21,620 nt of DNA from HRBIN15 sp039630445. Its GTDB lineage: Bacteria; Armatimonadota; Fimbriimonadia; Fimbriimonadales; GBS-DC. Location: assembly GCA_039630445.1 (NCBI GenBank), contig JBCNVA010000079.1, forward strand, positions 1 to 21,620, in the 5' to 3' direction. Below are positions 1 to 7,275 of this stretch, piece after piece (position 1 is the first letter of the stretch; each line of letters begins with the position of its first letter). A program made the translations under genes and the position numbers. The notes under the pieces were generated by a model. It was not told the DNA's origin. It did not search any database and worked only from the letters and a program-made list of their open reading frames with translations.

Positions 1-1
1 C

Positions 2-712
2 GATGTGTATGGCACTTTTGTGATGCTGGAGGTGGCGCGCGAGCAAGGTGTGGAGCGATTTTTGCATGTCAGCACGGACGAGGTGTATGGTCCTGTGGAG
101 TCAGGCGCGTGCAACGAGGACGCCCCCTTGCGCCCCTCCAGTCCCTACGCTGCCAGCAAAGCGAGCGCGGATTTGCTCGCACAAGCCTATTACAAAACCT
201 ATCAGCTGCCTGTGCTGATTGTGCGTCCCAGCAACACCTTCGGACCACGCCAATATCCCGAAAAGCTCATTCCGTTTTTTGTCACGCGCGCCCTGAGCGA
301 CCAGCTGCTGCCTCTGTATGGTGACGGGCAGCAGCGACGCGACTGGCTCTATGTGGATGACCATGTGCGAGCGTTAGACCTCGTGCTGCATAAAGGGCAA
401 CCAGGTGAAATCTACAACATTGCGGCGAACAACGAGCGCACGAACCTCGAAATCACGCGCAAGATTCTGCAGATACTGGGCAAGCCCGAAACGCTCATTC
501 AGTTCGTCAAGGATCGCCCCGCCCACGACCGCCGCTACGCGCTGAACACCAATAAAATTCGCGCCCTTGGCTGGCAGCCACAGGCGGATTTTGAGACGGC
601 TCTGCGTAAGACGGTGCTGTGGTATGTGCAGCACCGCGACTGGTGGGAGCCGATCTTGCAGCAGCAAGCCGAATACAGGCAGTTTGTGGAGCAGTGGTAC
701 CGCGAGCGTTAG
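2..712 (+). CDS. rmlB: dTDP-glucose 4,6-dehydratase (RmlB-type), 5' truncated by window
   Basis: Extended short-chain dehydratase that converts dTDP-D-glucose to dTDP-4-keto-6-deoxyglucose, the entry step to dTDP-rhamnose and other surface deoxysugars, in the cytoplasm. The reading frame is open at the left edge, so roughly the first 90 residues, including the NAD-binding Gly motif, lie outside. Numbering from the GTG codon at 5, the dehydratase signature STDEVYG carries Thr24-Asp25-Glu26, and the SDR pair is Tyr48/Lys52 in YAASK. RPSNTFGPRQYPEKLIP and GDGQQRRDWLYVDDH are the nucleotide-sugar binding segments typical of RmlB. Thr-Asp-Glu argues for a 4,6-dehydratase rather than an epimerase. 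The TAG stop overlaps the convergent TAA stop of the next gene (TTAG at 709-712). A UDP-glucuronate decarboxylase-type paralogue is possible but less likely. Confidence 0.85.
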   Translation, partial: DVYGTFVMLEVAREQGVERFLHVSTDEVYGPVESGACNEDAPLRPSSPYAASKASADLLAQAYYKTYQLPVLIVRPSNTFGPRQYPEKLIPFFVTRALSDQLLPLYGDGQQRRDWLYVDDHVRALDLVLHKGQPGEIYNIAANNERTNLEITRKILQILGKPETLIQFVKDRPAHDRRYALNTNKIRALGWQPQADFETALRKTVLWYVQHRDWWEPILQQQAEYRQFVEQWYRER

Positions 713-1557
713 CCAAGCGGCTCTGGGAGACAAAGCACAAGGCACTTGCATGCACCGCCCGACTTGATAAACTCGCTCATCGGCACCTCATGCACGGTAA
801 AGCCGCGCTCCTCCAGATGGAAGCGCAAGATCGGGCAGCCTGAAGGCATGACCACATGCTTGCCAACCACAACGGAGTTGCAGGCGAAGCGCAACGCCTC
901 CTCAGGGCTGACAGGGATCGTTTCGAAATGCTCTTGGATCACGCGCCGGGCGTACCAGTCGAACGCTTCGGGGTAGTAGGCAACCAGGCGTCCTCCCAAC
1001 GGCAGGAAGCAGGTGTCGAGGTGATACCAGCGGTCGTCCACCAGCTCCAGGCTCAGTGTCTCCAGCCCCGTCAGCTCGCTCAAGTAGCGGTGGGCGCAGA
1101 TGTCGGTGCGTTTGCGATAGCCCGCCACAATCAGGTCGCCCAGATAGAACGCATCCCCCTCGCCCTCGAAGGCGCAATCAGGCGGCATGAGATAGACCTC
1201 GAAGCCGTGCGAGCGGAAAAACTGCTCAAAGTAGGGTTCCTCCACCTGCCGTTCGGGATGGCGGAAGCGCGACAGCACGATGCGTTTGCCCGGCAGGGGC
1301 AGCCCCGCGTTGGCGGTAAAGACCATATCGGGCGCCTCCTGCGCCTGCTCAATCAGCTCCACGGGCACGCCTACCTGCTCGGTCAATATCTGATAGAGCT
1401 GCCGCCACTGTTGCCATGCCAGCCGCTTGTCGGGACGATTGCTCAGGTGCATCCAGGCGTTGATTTCGTAGAGCAGATCATACGCACTGGGCGCACACAT
1501 CAGTAATTGCGCCACGCGCGGCATATTTGTCCCACCGATGGGTAGGGTCTGCATCAT
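709..1557 (-). CDS. Arginine dihydrolase / dimethylargininase-like amidinotransferase-fold hydrolase
   Basis: Member of the guanidino-group-modifying fold (arginine deiminase, DDAH, ArgZ/AgrE arginine dihydrolase). About 282 residues, a single domain spanning the whole chain. Visible motifs are VFTANAG near the N-terminus, FEGEGDAF, RTDICAHRYLSEL, YHLDTCFLPL with the likely catalytic His, and a C-terminal GGACKCL whose second Cys (about residue 272) fits the nucleophile. The Asn of VFTAN matches the position that distinguishes ArgZ-type arginine dihydrolases from DDAH (VF.ED), so release of two ammonia from arginine is plausible; this is inference. AGGAGG is 2 nt from ATG 1557 and 5 nt from the next ATG (1554), so 1554 may be the true start. 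Divergent from pyrR, with 143 bp between the 1557 start and pyrR. No ornithine cyclodeaminase domain is fused, unlike cyanobacterial AgrE. Confidence 0.8.
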   Translation of the reverse strand: MMQTLPIGGTNMPRVAQLLMCAPSAYDLLYEINAWMHLSNRPDKRLAWQQWRQLYQILTEQVGVPVELIEQAQEAPDMVFTANAGLPLPGKRIVLSRFRHPERQVEEPYFEQFFRSHGFEVYLMPPDCAFEGEGDAFYLGDLIVAGYRKRTDICAHRYLSELTGLETLSLELVDDRWYHLDTCFLPLGGRLVAYYPEAFDWYARRVIQEHFETIPVSPEEALRFACNSVVVGKHVVMPSGCPILRFHLEERGFTVHEVPMSEFIKSGGACKCLVLCLPEPLG

Positions 1558-1585
1558 TGCCTCCTGTTATCATTCCGCTTCATCA

Positions 1586-1634
1586 GCACGATGCCGATGC
1601 TACGAGACGGGCATTATCGGTATACGAATCGTGC
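1586..1634. promoter_or_regulatory. Imperfect stem-loop in the divergent argZ-like/pyrR intergenic region
   Basis: GCACGAT (1586-1592) is complementary to ATCGTGC (1628-1634). Nested inside, CCGATGC (1594-1600) pairs with GC and ATCGG of 1611-1620. The loop does not resemble the known PyrR-binding consensus. It lies upstream of the likely pyrR -10, so it may be an operator or belong to the argZ-like leader. The rest of 1558-1700 holds no gene I can support. Confidence 0.3.
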
Positions 1635-1682
1635 CCACGCCAAGTTTCGGCAAGGGGGATTATTCCATGTTTTGCGGATGGG

Positions 1683-1688
1683 TATACT
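1683..1688 (+). promoter_or_regulatory. -10 element of pyrR
   Basis: GGGTATACT has the same GG-TAnAmT form as other promoters in this window. No -35 is recognisable. It ends 12 nt before the pyrR ATG, so the transcript would have little or no leader, leaving no room for a classical PyrR attenuator. Confidence 0.4.
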
Positions 1689-1700
1689 CCCAAGGTGGGG

Positions 1701-2267
1701 ATGAGCGAGCGCGAGGAAGTGGTGGTGATGGACGCGGAGGATATGCGGCGCGCCATCACTCGGATTGCCCACGAGATTCTGGAACGAAATAAGGGGGCGC
1801 GCGATCTGGTGGTGATCGGCATTCAGCGACGGGGCGTGCCTGTGGCGCGTCGGCTGGCGCTCGCGCTCTCTCAGATTGAGGGCACGGGCATCCCGTGTGG
1901 GAGCATCGACATCACGCCCTTCCGCGACGACATCCGTCCTCGCCCCACCACGCTGACCCGCAGCCAGAGCGAGGTGCCCTTTGACATCAACGGCAAGCGC
2001 GTGATCCTCGTCGACGAGGTGATTCAGACGGGGCGCACGGTGCGCGCCGCGATGGACGCCATCATGCACATCGGGCGTCCCGCATGCATCCAGCTGGCGG
2101 TGCTGATCGATCGGGGGCATCGCGAGCTGCCTATTCGCCCCGACTATGTGGGCAAAAATCTGCCCACCAGCCGCGCCGAGTTTGTGCTGGTGGAGTTGAT
2201 GGAACTGGAAGGGCGCGACCGCGTGGTGCTGCGCAAGCCGCGTGAAGCGCCCGCCAAACTGCCATAG
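1701..2267 (+). CDS. pyrR: PyrR bifunctional pyr regulator / uracil phosphoribosyltransferase
   Basis: PyrR, which in other bacteria senses UMP/UTP and PRPP to control pyrimidine genes and often has uracil phosphoribosyltransferase activity. 188 residues against about 181 in Bacillus subtilis, with collinear similarity throughout: RRAITRIAHEILERNKG at the N-terminus, DITPFRDD near residue 70, the PRPP loop VILVDEVIQTGRT at 101-113, and QLAVLIDRGHRELPIRPDY followed by GKNLPTS. ATG 1701 was chosen because it aligns with the family N-terminus and has AAGGTGGGG just before it. The frame is open back to 1527, but that part is unlike PyrR and overlaps the divergent gene. ATG 1728 with GAGGAAG upstream is a weaker alternative. 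The stop codon overlaps the pyrB Shine-Dalgarno. No PyrR-type antiterminator hairpins are seen, so control may be at DNA level or by another mechanism. Confidence 0.92.
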   Translation: MSEREEVVVMDAEDMRRAITRIAHEILERNKGARDLVVIGIQRRGVPVARRLALALSQIEGTGIPCGSIDITPFRDDIRPRPTTLTRSQSEVPFDINGKRVILVDEVIQTGRTVRAAMDAIMHIGRPACIQLAVLIDRGHRELPIRPDYVGKNLPTSRAEFVLVELMELEGRDRVVLRKPREAPAKLP

Positions 2268-2276
2268 GAGGTGGAG

Positions 2277-3209
2277 ATGCCTCATCTGCTCAGTGCGACG
2301 GATATGCCTGTGCCTGCGATGCTAAGACGCATTCGGGCATTGGATGAACGGTTGTTTCCGCCTACCGCTCAGCCGTTGCCAATTTCGCCCCGCCCCTCAG
2401 AGATGCGTTCCTTGGTGCTGCTCTTTTATGAGCCAAGCACGCGCACTCGCGCCGCCTTTGAGCAGGCTGCGATTATGCTGGAGCTTCACCCGCTGGTCAT
2501 CCTCACGGAGAGCGCGAGCATCCAGAAGGGCGAGACGCTTGCTGACACGGTTCGCACCCTGTGCGCACAAGGCGTCGCAGGGATTGTGATCCGCCATCCT
2601 GTTGCGGGAGCAGCACACGCTGCGGCACGCCTCTCCACTGTGCCGATACTGAACGCGGGCGACGGCGCACACGAGCATCCAACACAAGCGATGCTCGACC
2701 TCTACACCCTGTGGGTGCATTTTGGAATGCCTGACCCGAACACGCGCTGGCTGGCGGGGCGCAAGGTGGCGATCGTGGGCGATATCGCGCACAGTCGCGT
2801 TGCACGCTCCAACCTGATCCTGTTGTCGCAAGCGGGGGCAGAAGTTTGGCTTTGCGGCCCACCCACCCTGCTGCCTCCCGCACCGCTGCCCCCCGCACGG
2901 CTCACCACCTGCTTGCAGGAAGCCCTTCAGGATGCCGATGCGGTGATGGCGCTGCGCCTGCAAAGGGAGCGGATGGAGCAGGGATTACTGCCCAGCCTGA
3001 ACGCCTACCGACGCGATTATCAAATCGATGCGCGACGCCTCGCCCGCGCGAAGCCCGATTGCGTGGTGATGCACCCTGGTCCGCTGAATCGGGGTATCGA
3101 GCTGAGCGATGAGGTGGCAGATGGTGCGCACTCGGTGATTCTCAAGCAGGTGCGCTTTGGGCTTGCCACACGCTGCGCCTGCCTCGAATATGCGCTGGGG
3201 ATTGGATGA
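2277..3209 (+). CDS. pyrB: Aspartate carbamoyltransferase catalytic subunit
   Basis: Condenses carbamoyl phosphate with aspartate in de novo pyrimidine synthesis. 310 residues, the usual length. All signature motifs are present: YEPSTRTR (51-58) for carbamoyl phosphate, SIQKGETLADT (81-91) with the catalytic-loop Lys, HPTQAMLDLYT from 134, and MHPGPLNRG near the C-terminus. The second half holds the aspartate-binding domain. ATG 2277 is chosen because AGGAGG at 2266-2271, overlapping the pyrR TAG, is 5 nt away. A GTG at 2271 inside the Shine-Dalgarno is rejected. Coupled to pyrR, but pyrC does not follow; the next gene is convergent after 24 bp. No regulatory subunit gene (pyrI) is seen. Confidence 0.95.
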   Translation: MPHLLSATDMPVPAMLRRIRALDERLFPPTAQPLPISPRPSEMRSLVLLFYEPSTRTRAAFEQAAIMLELHPLVILTESASIQKGETLADTVRTLCAQGVAGIVIRHPVAGAAHAAARLSTVPILNAGDGAHEHPTQAMLDLYTLWVHFGMPDPNTRWLAGRKVAIVGDIAHSRVARSNLILLSQAGAEVWLCGPPTLLPPAPLPPARLTTCLQEALQDADAVMALRLQRERMEQGLLPSLNAYRRDYQIDARRLARAKPDCVVMHPGPLNRGIELSDEVADGAHSVILKQVRFGLATRCACLEYALGIG

Positions 3210-3233
3210 GAGGATCAAACCACACTTTCAGGT

Positions 3234-4862
3234 TCAGCGCAAGCCTGTGAGCGTGACGCCGACCAGCAGCACGCCCGGCGCACGCCGCCAGTAAACGAAC
3301 GGCTCGATGCAGTGCTGACGCCAGCCAAGAAGCAGCTGCAGGTCATACAAATCCCGCCGATCCAGATCATATTTCAGCAGCATACTCATGCGCAGATTGC
3401 CCCACAGCCCCTCGCTGCGCAGCGCCAGCTCGTTGCGGGCTGCTACCTGATCGGCGCGGAAAGGCGTGCTGCCTAAGGTGCGGGTGAGCGCATAGCCGAG
3501 CCTCAGCGCAAACTTCTCAGAGGGTTGATAGTGCAGTTCCAGCTGGGGGCGTAGCCAGTTCAGGTGCTGGGCATCACCATAGCTCACATGGCTTGCCCAC
3601 AGGTGCAGGTATAGCTCGAAGGCATCCGAGCGTGCAAGGGATTGAAGCCACTCTCCTTCCAACGCGAGGCGTTGCCGAAGGGGCGTGTGCTGATTGTCGT
3701 ATCGCTCGCGCATCTGCCCGATGCGCAGGGTCAGCCCACCTGCCCCGTTTGTCCCTGTGAAACCGGTGGTGAACCCGATCTCGAAAGGGCGGGAGACGCG
3801 CAGGCGGGCATCGCGTGCCAGCAGCGGGCGCACATCGACAGCCCGCTCGATGCGCACGGTGGTGGCGCGTTTGTACAGGGCGGCGCGCTCTCGCTCAGGC
3901 GTGATGCGCAGGTTGTAAAGCGCGCTCGACTCCAGTCGCTGGCTCAGTTCTGGCTCGGTCAGCGCGGGCGCCTCGCCCCTGAGCGCGACGGCAAGTGCAA
4001 AGCGCGTTTCAGGAATGGCGCGTGTATAGAACGCACCGTTGACGGCAAACAGCGTGCGCGCGCCGATGGGCAATTCTATCTGGTAGCGGGCGCCGAGTCC
4101 CGTTTCGGGGCTATAGGTCGGGGTGGGCAATTCCAAAGTTTCTCGCCGCTCACGCAAGCGCAAGGTGAGCAGCGGGAGGTTCAGCAAGGTGCGCCCCTTC
4201 CAGCGCAGGCGGGCGTTGAAAAGGCGTAATCGCTCGCCACCGATGAGGCGTACGCGCGCCGCCTCCACGACGAAATCGGGCGTGTCGCGCTCGCAAGTGG
4301 TTGCCCGCACGCCATATGCTTCGAACCGCTGGAGGTCGCCCTCCATCTCCCGCGCCCACAGATAGGCAGCTACCTTCTCCTCCGCCACCTCGCTCCCGCC
4401 AGGTAAGCGCGCGAGATAGAGAGTCGCCTCCACTTGGCTGAATCGCCCGCGTTGCTGCTCGTAGAAATACTCAAGACTCTGCCCTCGCAGTAGCCCTTCT
4501 GGCGCACGCAGTTCAAAAGGCGTCTCGCCTCGCACGAAACCATTCGCAGTGTCCAGCTGCAGGGCGTCGGTGCGCAAGCTTCGGTCGCCGTAGAGCAGTT
4601 CCACGGCGCGTTGCAACTCCAGTTGCAGCGTGCCATCAGGCTGACGAAGGAGGCGGGTGAACTGGGCACGCACAGTGAGTGGTTGGAGCGCGTTTTTCGC
4701 CTGCCCCTCTGCTCCCTGCGCGGGCGAGTCTGCCGAGCGTGTGGTCGCTGCAGGCTCTTGCGCTGGAGGAGCAGCCTCCCTTGCGGAACAGGGAGAGGCA
4801 TACGGAGATGCAGAGATGAGGGTGGCAAGCACCAGCGCAATCAGCCAGCGCACCACCCCCAC
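3234..4862 (-). CDS. LptD/OstA-like outer-membrane protein
   Basis: Probable outer-membrane beta-barrel of the LptD (OstA) type, which in Gram-negatives inserts lipopolysaccharide or a related amphiphile into the outer leaflet. 542 residues, shorter than E. coli LptD (about 784). A signal peptide (MGVVRWLIALVLATLISASP) is followed by a Pro/Ala/Gln-rich spacer to about 60. An OstA-like jellyroll follows (ELLYGDRSLRTDALQLD around 88-104). Then comes the LptD signature region: ATTC at 187-190, DFVVEAARVRLIGGERL, and NARLRWKGRTLLNLPLLTL around 216-234. Alternating amphipathic strands fill the C-terminal half. The GTG start lies one base after the speE stop, implying coupled translation. It is the last gene of the rpsF operon. 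Exact substrate unknown; confident about the family, less about strict LptD function. Confidence 0.75.
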   Translation of the reverse strand: MGVVRWLIALVLATLISASPYASPCSAREAAPPAQEPAATTRSADSPAQGAEGQAKNALQPLTVRAQFTRLLRQPDGTLQLELQRAVELLYGDRSLRTDALQLDTANGFVRGETPFELRAPEGLLRGQSLEYFYEQQRGRFSQVEATLYLARLPGGSEVAEEKVAAYLWAREMEGDLQRFEAYGVRATTCERDTPDFVVEAARVRLIGGERLRLFNARLRWKGRTLLNLPLLTLRLRERRETLELPTPTYSPETGLGARYQIELPIGARTLFAVNGAFYTRAIPETRFALAVALRGEAPALTEPELSQRLESSALYNLRITPERERAALYKRATTVRIERAVDVRPLLARDARLRVSRPFEIGFTTGFTGTNGAGGLTLRIGQMRERYDNQHTPLRQRLALEGEWLQSLARSDAFELYLHLWASHVSYGDAQHLNWLRPQLELHYQPSEKFALRLGYALTRTLGSTPFRADQVAARNELALRSEGLWGNLRMSMLLKYDLDRRDLYDLQLLLGWRQHCIEPFVYWRRAPGVLLVGVTLTGLR

Positions 4863-4863
4863 C

Positions 4864-5790
4864 TCAGGCTTCCCAAGCGAACGGCGCTGCGTCGGTCAGC
4901 ACGCGCGCCGTCTGAATCACTTCGCGCAGGTAGGGCGGGATCGCAAAGAGCGCGAAGTGGGTCTGCGGGTCATAGTAGCGCAGTCCATGAACCTTGCGGG
5001 TCTCCAACCGATGCGCCACCTCGTCGGGCGTGAGCGCAAGCGGGTCATGCCGTTTTGATGCCAGCACGAAGCCCCAGGGCAACATAAACGACGCCACAAA
5101 CGACCAGTAGGGGCGCACGATGGGGAACACCTCCTGCAGCGTGCGCACCACGCAGCCATAGAGATAGGGATAGAGCGGATCGCCCGCGCCCGACTGAACC
5201 GTCAGCACACCGTCGTCGGTCAGCGCATCGTAGATCATTTGATAAAACTCGCGCGTGAACAGATATTGCGATGGTCCCGCCTCCAGCGGATCGGTCAGGT
5301 CGGACACAATCACATCGAAGTGGTTGCGATATTGTGCGATAATCTTGCGGGCGTCGTCAAAGATGAGCGTCGTGCGCGGGTCGCTGAACGCCCCCTGATG
5401 CCATTCGGGCATGTATTGCTCACAGTAACGCACCAGCTGCTCATCGATATCGACCATCACGGCTTGCTGCACCGTGTTGTGGCGCAGCACCTCGCGCAGG
5501 GTAGCCCCCTCACCACCGCCTGCCACCAGCACGCGCTGCGGATTCGGATGGGTCACCATCCCTGGCTGCACCATCGGCTCGTGGAACATGTATTCGTCCA
5601 GCAGGGCAGACTGGATTTTGTTGTCCAGAAAGAGCGTCTTGCCGTAGCCCGCCAGTTCCACCAGCATCGCGTGCTGGAACGGCGTCTGCGCAATCTGGTA
5701 CACCTGCTTCACGCGGTAGGTATACATCACCGCGTCGGTGTGCGTCTCCGTGAGCAGTAACCCTCCACATACATGGTGTGCCGCTGCCAT
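4864..5790 (-). CDS. speE: Polyamine aminopropyltransferase, thermospermine/N1-aminopropylagmatine synthase-like
   Basis: Transfers the aminopropyl group of decarboxylated S-adenosylmethionine to an amine. 308 residues: an N-terminal beta domain to about 80, then a Rossmann methyltransferase-like domain. The nucleotide motif is GGGEGATLREVLRH (91-104) rather than the GGGDG of ordinary spermidine synthases. It is followed by VDID (113-116), MPEWHQGAF, DDAR (145-148) and the substrate Asp in DLTDP (164-168). GGGEGATLREVL, MPEWHQGAF and DLTDP match my recollection of the Thermus agmatine/triamine aminopropyltransferase and thermospermine synthases, so the acceptor may be agmatine or spermidine rather than putrescine. 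ATG 5790 has GGAGGAG upstream. No speD-like gene is in the window. Overall family near-certain; acceptor inferred. Confidence 0.9.
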   Translation of the reverse strand: MAAAHHVCGGLLLTETHTDAVMYTYRVKQVYQIAQTPFQHAMLVELAGYGKTLFLDNKIQSALLDEYMFHEPMVQPGMVTHPNPQRVLVAGGGEGATLREVLRHNTVQQAVMVDIDEQLVRYCEQYMPEWHQGAFSDPRTTLIFDDARKIIAQYRNHFDVIVSDLTDPLEAGPSQYLFTREFYQMIYDALTDDGVLTVQSGAGDPLYPYLYGCVVRTLQEVFPIVRPYWSFVASFMLPWGFVLASKRHDPLALTPDEVAHRLETRKVHGLRYYDPQTHFALFAIPPYLREVIQTARVLTDAAPFAWEA

Positions 5791-5825
5791 CGTTCTCCTC
5801 CGTTTTCACTGATTATTCCTCTCTA

Positions 5826-5865
5826 CCATTCGCCACTTCGCCATTTCGCCACTTCGCTATCTCGC
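5826..5865. repeat. Five tandem octamers across the isomerase stop codon
   Basis: Plus strand reads CCATTCGC, CACTTCGC, CATTTCGC, CACTTCGC, TATCTCGC in exact register from 5826 to 5865. The last unit contributes the TAG stop region (5857-5859) and the final codons of the isomerase gene; the rest fills the 66-bp gap before speE. Irregular CTTTGCC-like copies continue into the coding end. Possible slipped-strand repeat; function unknown. Confidence 0.7.
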
Positions 5866-6927
5866 CAACTTTGCCAGTTCCGCCTTGAGGTGGTCGATGT
5901 AGTCGATAGTGTAGGGGTCTACGCCGTTCAGATAGGCTAAGTAGAGGCTGACGAAATCGCCGAAGTAGGTGAGGCTGAGCAGGCGTTCGAGTAGGCTCTC
6001 GCCTTCTGCCCAGACTTCGTGCCACGCGGCGGCATCGCCCACCAGCTGGCGGGTGACCTCGACGCGCGTGCGGGTCTGGAGGCTCTCGTTGGGATCGCGC
6101 AGTACCACAACGGCGAAGTTCTCCGCCTGTCGCTTGGCACCGACCCAGCCCAGAATCTCGTTATGGTTCAGTTCGGGGAAGGTATTGGCGAAGGCGTGCT
6201 GTTTTGCGTTCTCGTTGAGCTGCCCTTTCCAGCGCGTTGCAACGATCGCACGATAGTCCCCTGAGCCGTAGATGAGAGGGATTTTGCCGTGTAACGCGAC
6301 GGCGAGTTGTTTGGTGGGGTTCTGGGCAGTGGGGCTGTTGATCCCCCAGCGGTCGCGCCCCTGCACCAGTCGCTGCAGGGTTCGGGCGCGCGCCGACTCC
6401 AGATTGGGCAGCAGTTCCCACCGCTCGCACAGCACCACCAGGGGCAAAAAGAGGTAGCCGAGCGCGGTGCGAGGGGGCTGACCGCTCGGCAGCAGGAGGT
6501 GCGGGACGCCCTCCTGTTGGGCACGCCGCTGCAACTCGCCGCCACTGGAGAGCGCCACAATCATCGCATTCCGCTCCCTCGCCTGATTGTAGCAAGCCAG
6601 TGTCTCCTCCGTATTGCCCGAATAGCTGACGGCAAACAGCAGGGTGTGGGTGTCAACGCAGTGGGGCAGGTAATAGTCGCGCACAACCAGTACGGGCAAG
6701 CTGCCCAACGACTCAAACAGGGCGCGCAGGTAGTCGCCCCCGATTCCAGAGCCGCCCATCCCGCTGACCACAATTAGGCGCGGCGTGCGTGGCAGCGCAG
6801 GCAAAGGGCGTTCGAGCGCGAGGCGGATCGCCTTCTCACACTGCGCGGGGAAGTCGAGTGTGAGCGCCATCATGCCGTGCGGGTCCGCACGGGTGAGCTG
6901 TCCCTGCTCGTCCAGTGGCTGCACCAT
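5857..6927 (-). CDS. Bifunctional phosphoglucose/phosphomannose isomerase (SIS domain)
   Basis: Interconverts glucose-6-phosphate or mannose-6-phosphate with fructose-6-phosphate, the archaeal/thermophile-type PGI/PMI family of about 300-360 residues. Two SIS domains. The first has GMGGSGIGGD (56-65) and SYSGNTEET (101-109), which binds the sugar phosphate. The second contains NENAK (238-242) and PELNHNE (251-257), with the catalytic Glu/His region. The C-terminal block is LTYFGDFVSLYLAYLNGVDPYTIDYIDHLKAEL, a hallmark of this family. It starts 9 nt after the rpsR stop within the ribosomal-protein operon, without a strong Shine-Dalgarno, so coupling is likely. It links central sugar supply to the surface-sugar genes elsewhere in the window. 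Its last codons form part of an octamer repeat. Confidence 0.9.
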   Translation of the reverse strand: MVQPLDEQGQLTRADPHGMMALTLDFPAQCEKAIRLALERPLPALPRTPRLIVVSGMGGSGIGGDYLRALFESLGSLPVLVVRDYYLPHCVDTHTLLFAVSYSGNTEETLACYNQARERNAMIVALSSGGELQRRAQQEGVPHLLLPSGQPPRTALGYLFLPLVVLCERWELLPNLESARARTLQRLVQGRDRWGINSPTAQNPTKQLAVALHGKIPLIYGSGDYRAIVATRWKGQLNENAKQHAFANTFPELNHNEILGWVGAKRQAENFAVVVLRDPNESLQTRTRVEVTRQLVGDAAAWHEVWAEGESLLERLLSLTYFGDFVSLYLAYLNGVDPYTIDYIDHLKAELAKLAR

Positions 6928-6936
6928 CCCTGTGCC

Positions 6937-7221
6937 TCACTGAGCGATGTAGGGTAGCAACGCCAGCTCCCGCGCCCGCTTGATAGCTAATGCCAGCTGA
7001 CGCTGACACTTGGCGCAGGTGCCTGTCTGGCGGCGCGGGAGGATCTTGCCGCGCTCCGAGATGTAGCGTCGCAACCGCGCCACATCCTTGTAATCGATCG
7101 GCTTCTTTTCGATGCAGAAGGCACAGGTTTTGCGTCGGCGCCGAATGCGCCGCACTTTTGCGCCTAACTCTAACTCCTCATCCAGCTCCTTCTTTTCCAG
7201 CTCCAGCGGTTCGATCGCCAT
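6937..7221 (-). CDS. rpsR: 30S ribosomal protein S18, zinc-binding form
   Basis: Small-subunit protein that pairs with S6 on the platform of the 30S subunit. 94 residues. An acidic N-terminal extension (about 20 residues, rich in Glu and Leu) precedes the arginine-rich RRIRRRRK segment. The core reads CIEKKPIDYKDVARLRRYIS then GKILPRRQTGTC. Cys33, Cys36, Cys69 and Cys72 form a four-cysteine zinc site, so this is the Cys-plus paralogue type. The gene order rpsF-ssb-rpsR is classic; rplI, which often follows, is absent here and a sugar isomerase follows instead. GGAGG-like GGAGGC precedes ATG 7221. Confidence 0.97.
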   Translation of the reverse strand: MAIEPLELEKKELDEELELGAKVRRIRRRRKTCAFCIEKKPIDYKDVARLRRYISERGKILPRRQTGTCAKCQRQLALAIKRARELALLPYIAQ

Positions 7222-7261
7222 CGCTTGCCTCCATCGGTTTGGGTTTACCTCACGTGTATGC

Positions 7262-7275
7262 TCCGCCGAGGCGGA
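7262..7275 (-). other. Perfect inverted repeat immediately after ssb
   Basis: TCCGCC and GGCGGA (7262-7267 and 7270-7275) separated by two bases, directly abutting the ssb stop codon. There is no U-tract, so not a convincing intrinsic terminator. It could trim or stabilise the mRNA between ssb and rpsR in the 54-bp gap. Confidence 0.35.

Noticed and set aside
856..1506. 216-codon frame antisense to the arginine hydrolase
   Set aside because: No motifs and opposite to a clearly conserved gene; a shadow of G+C-rich coding.
1527..1700. N-terminal extension of PyrR
   Set aside because: Not PyrR-like, overlaps the divergent gene and its start region; ATG 1701 aligns with the family.
3642..4229. 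195-codon frame antisense to the LptD-like gene
   Set aside because: No motif and no ribosome-binding site; antisense shadow.
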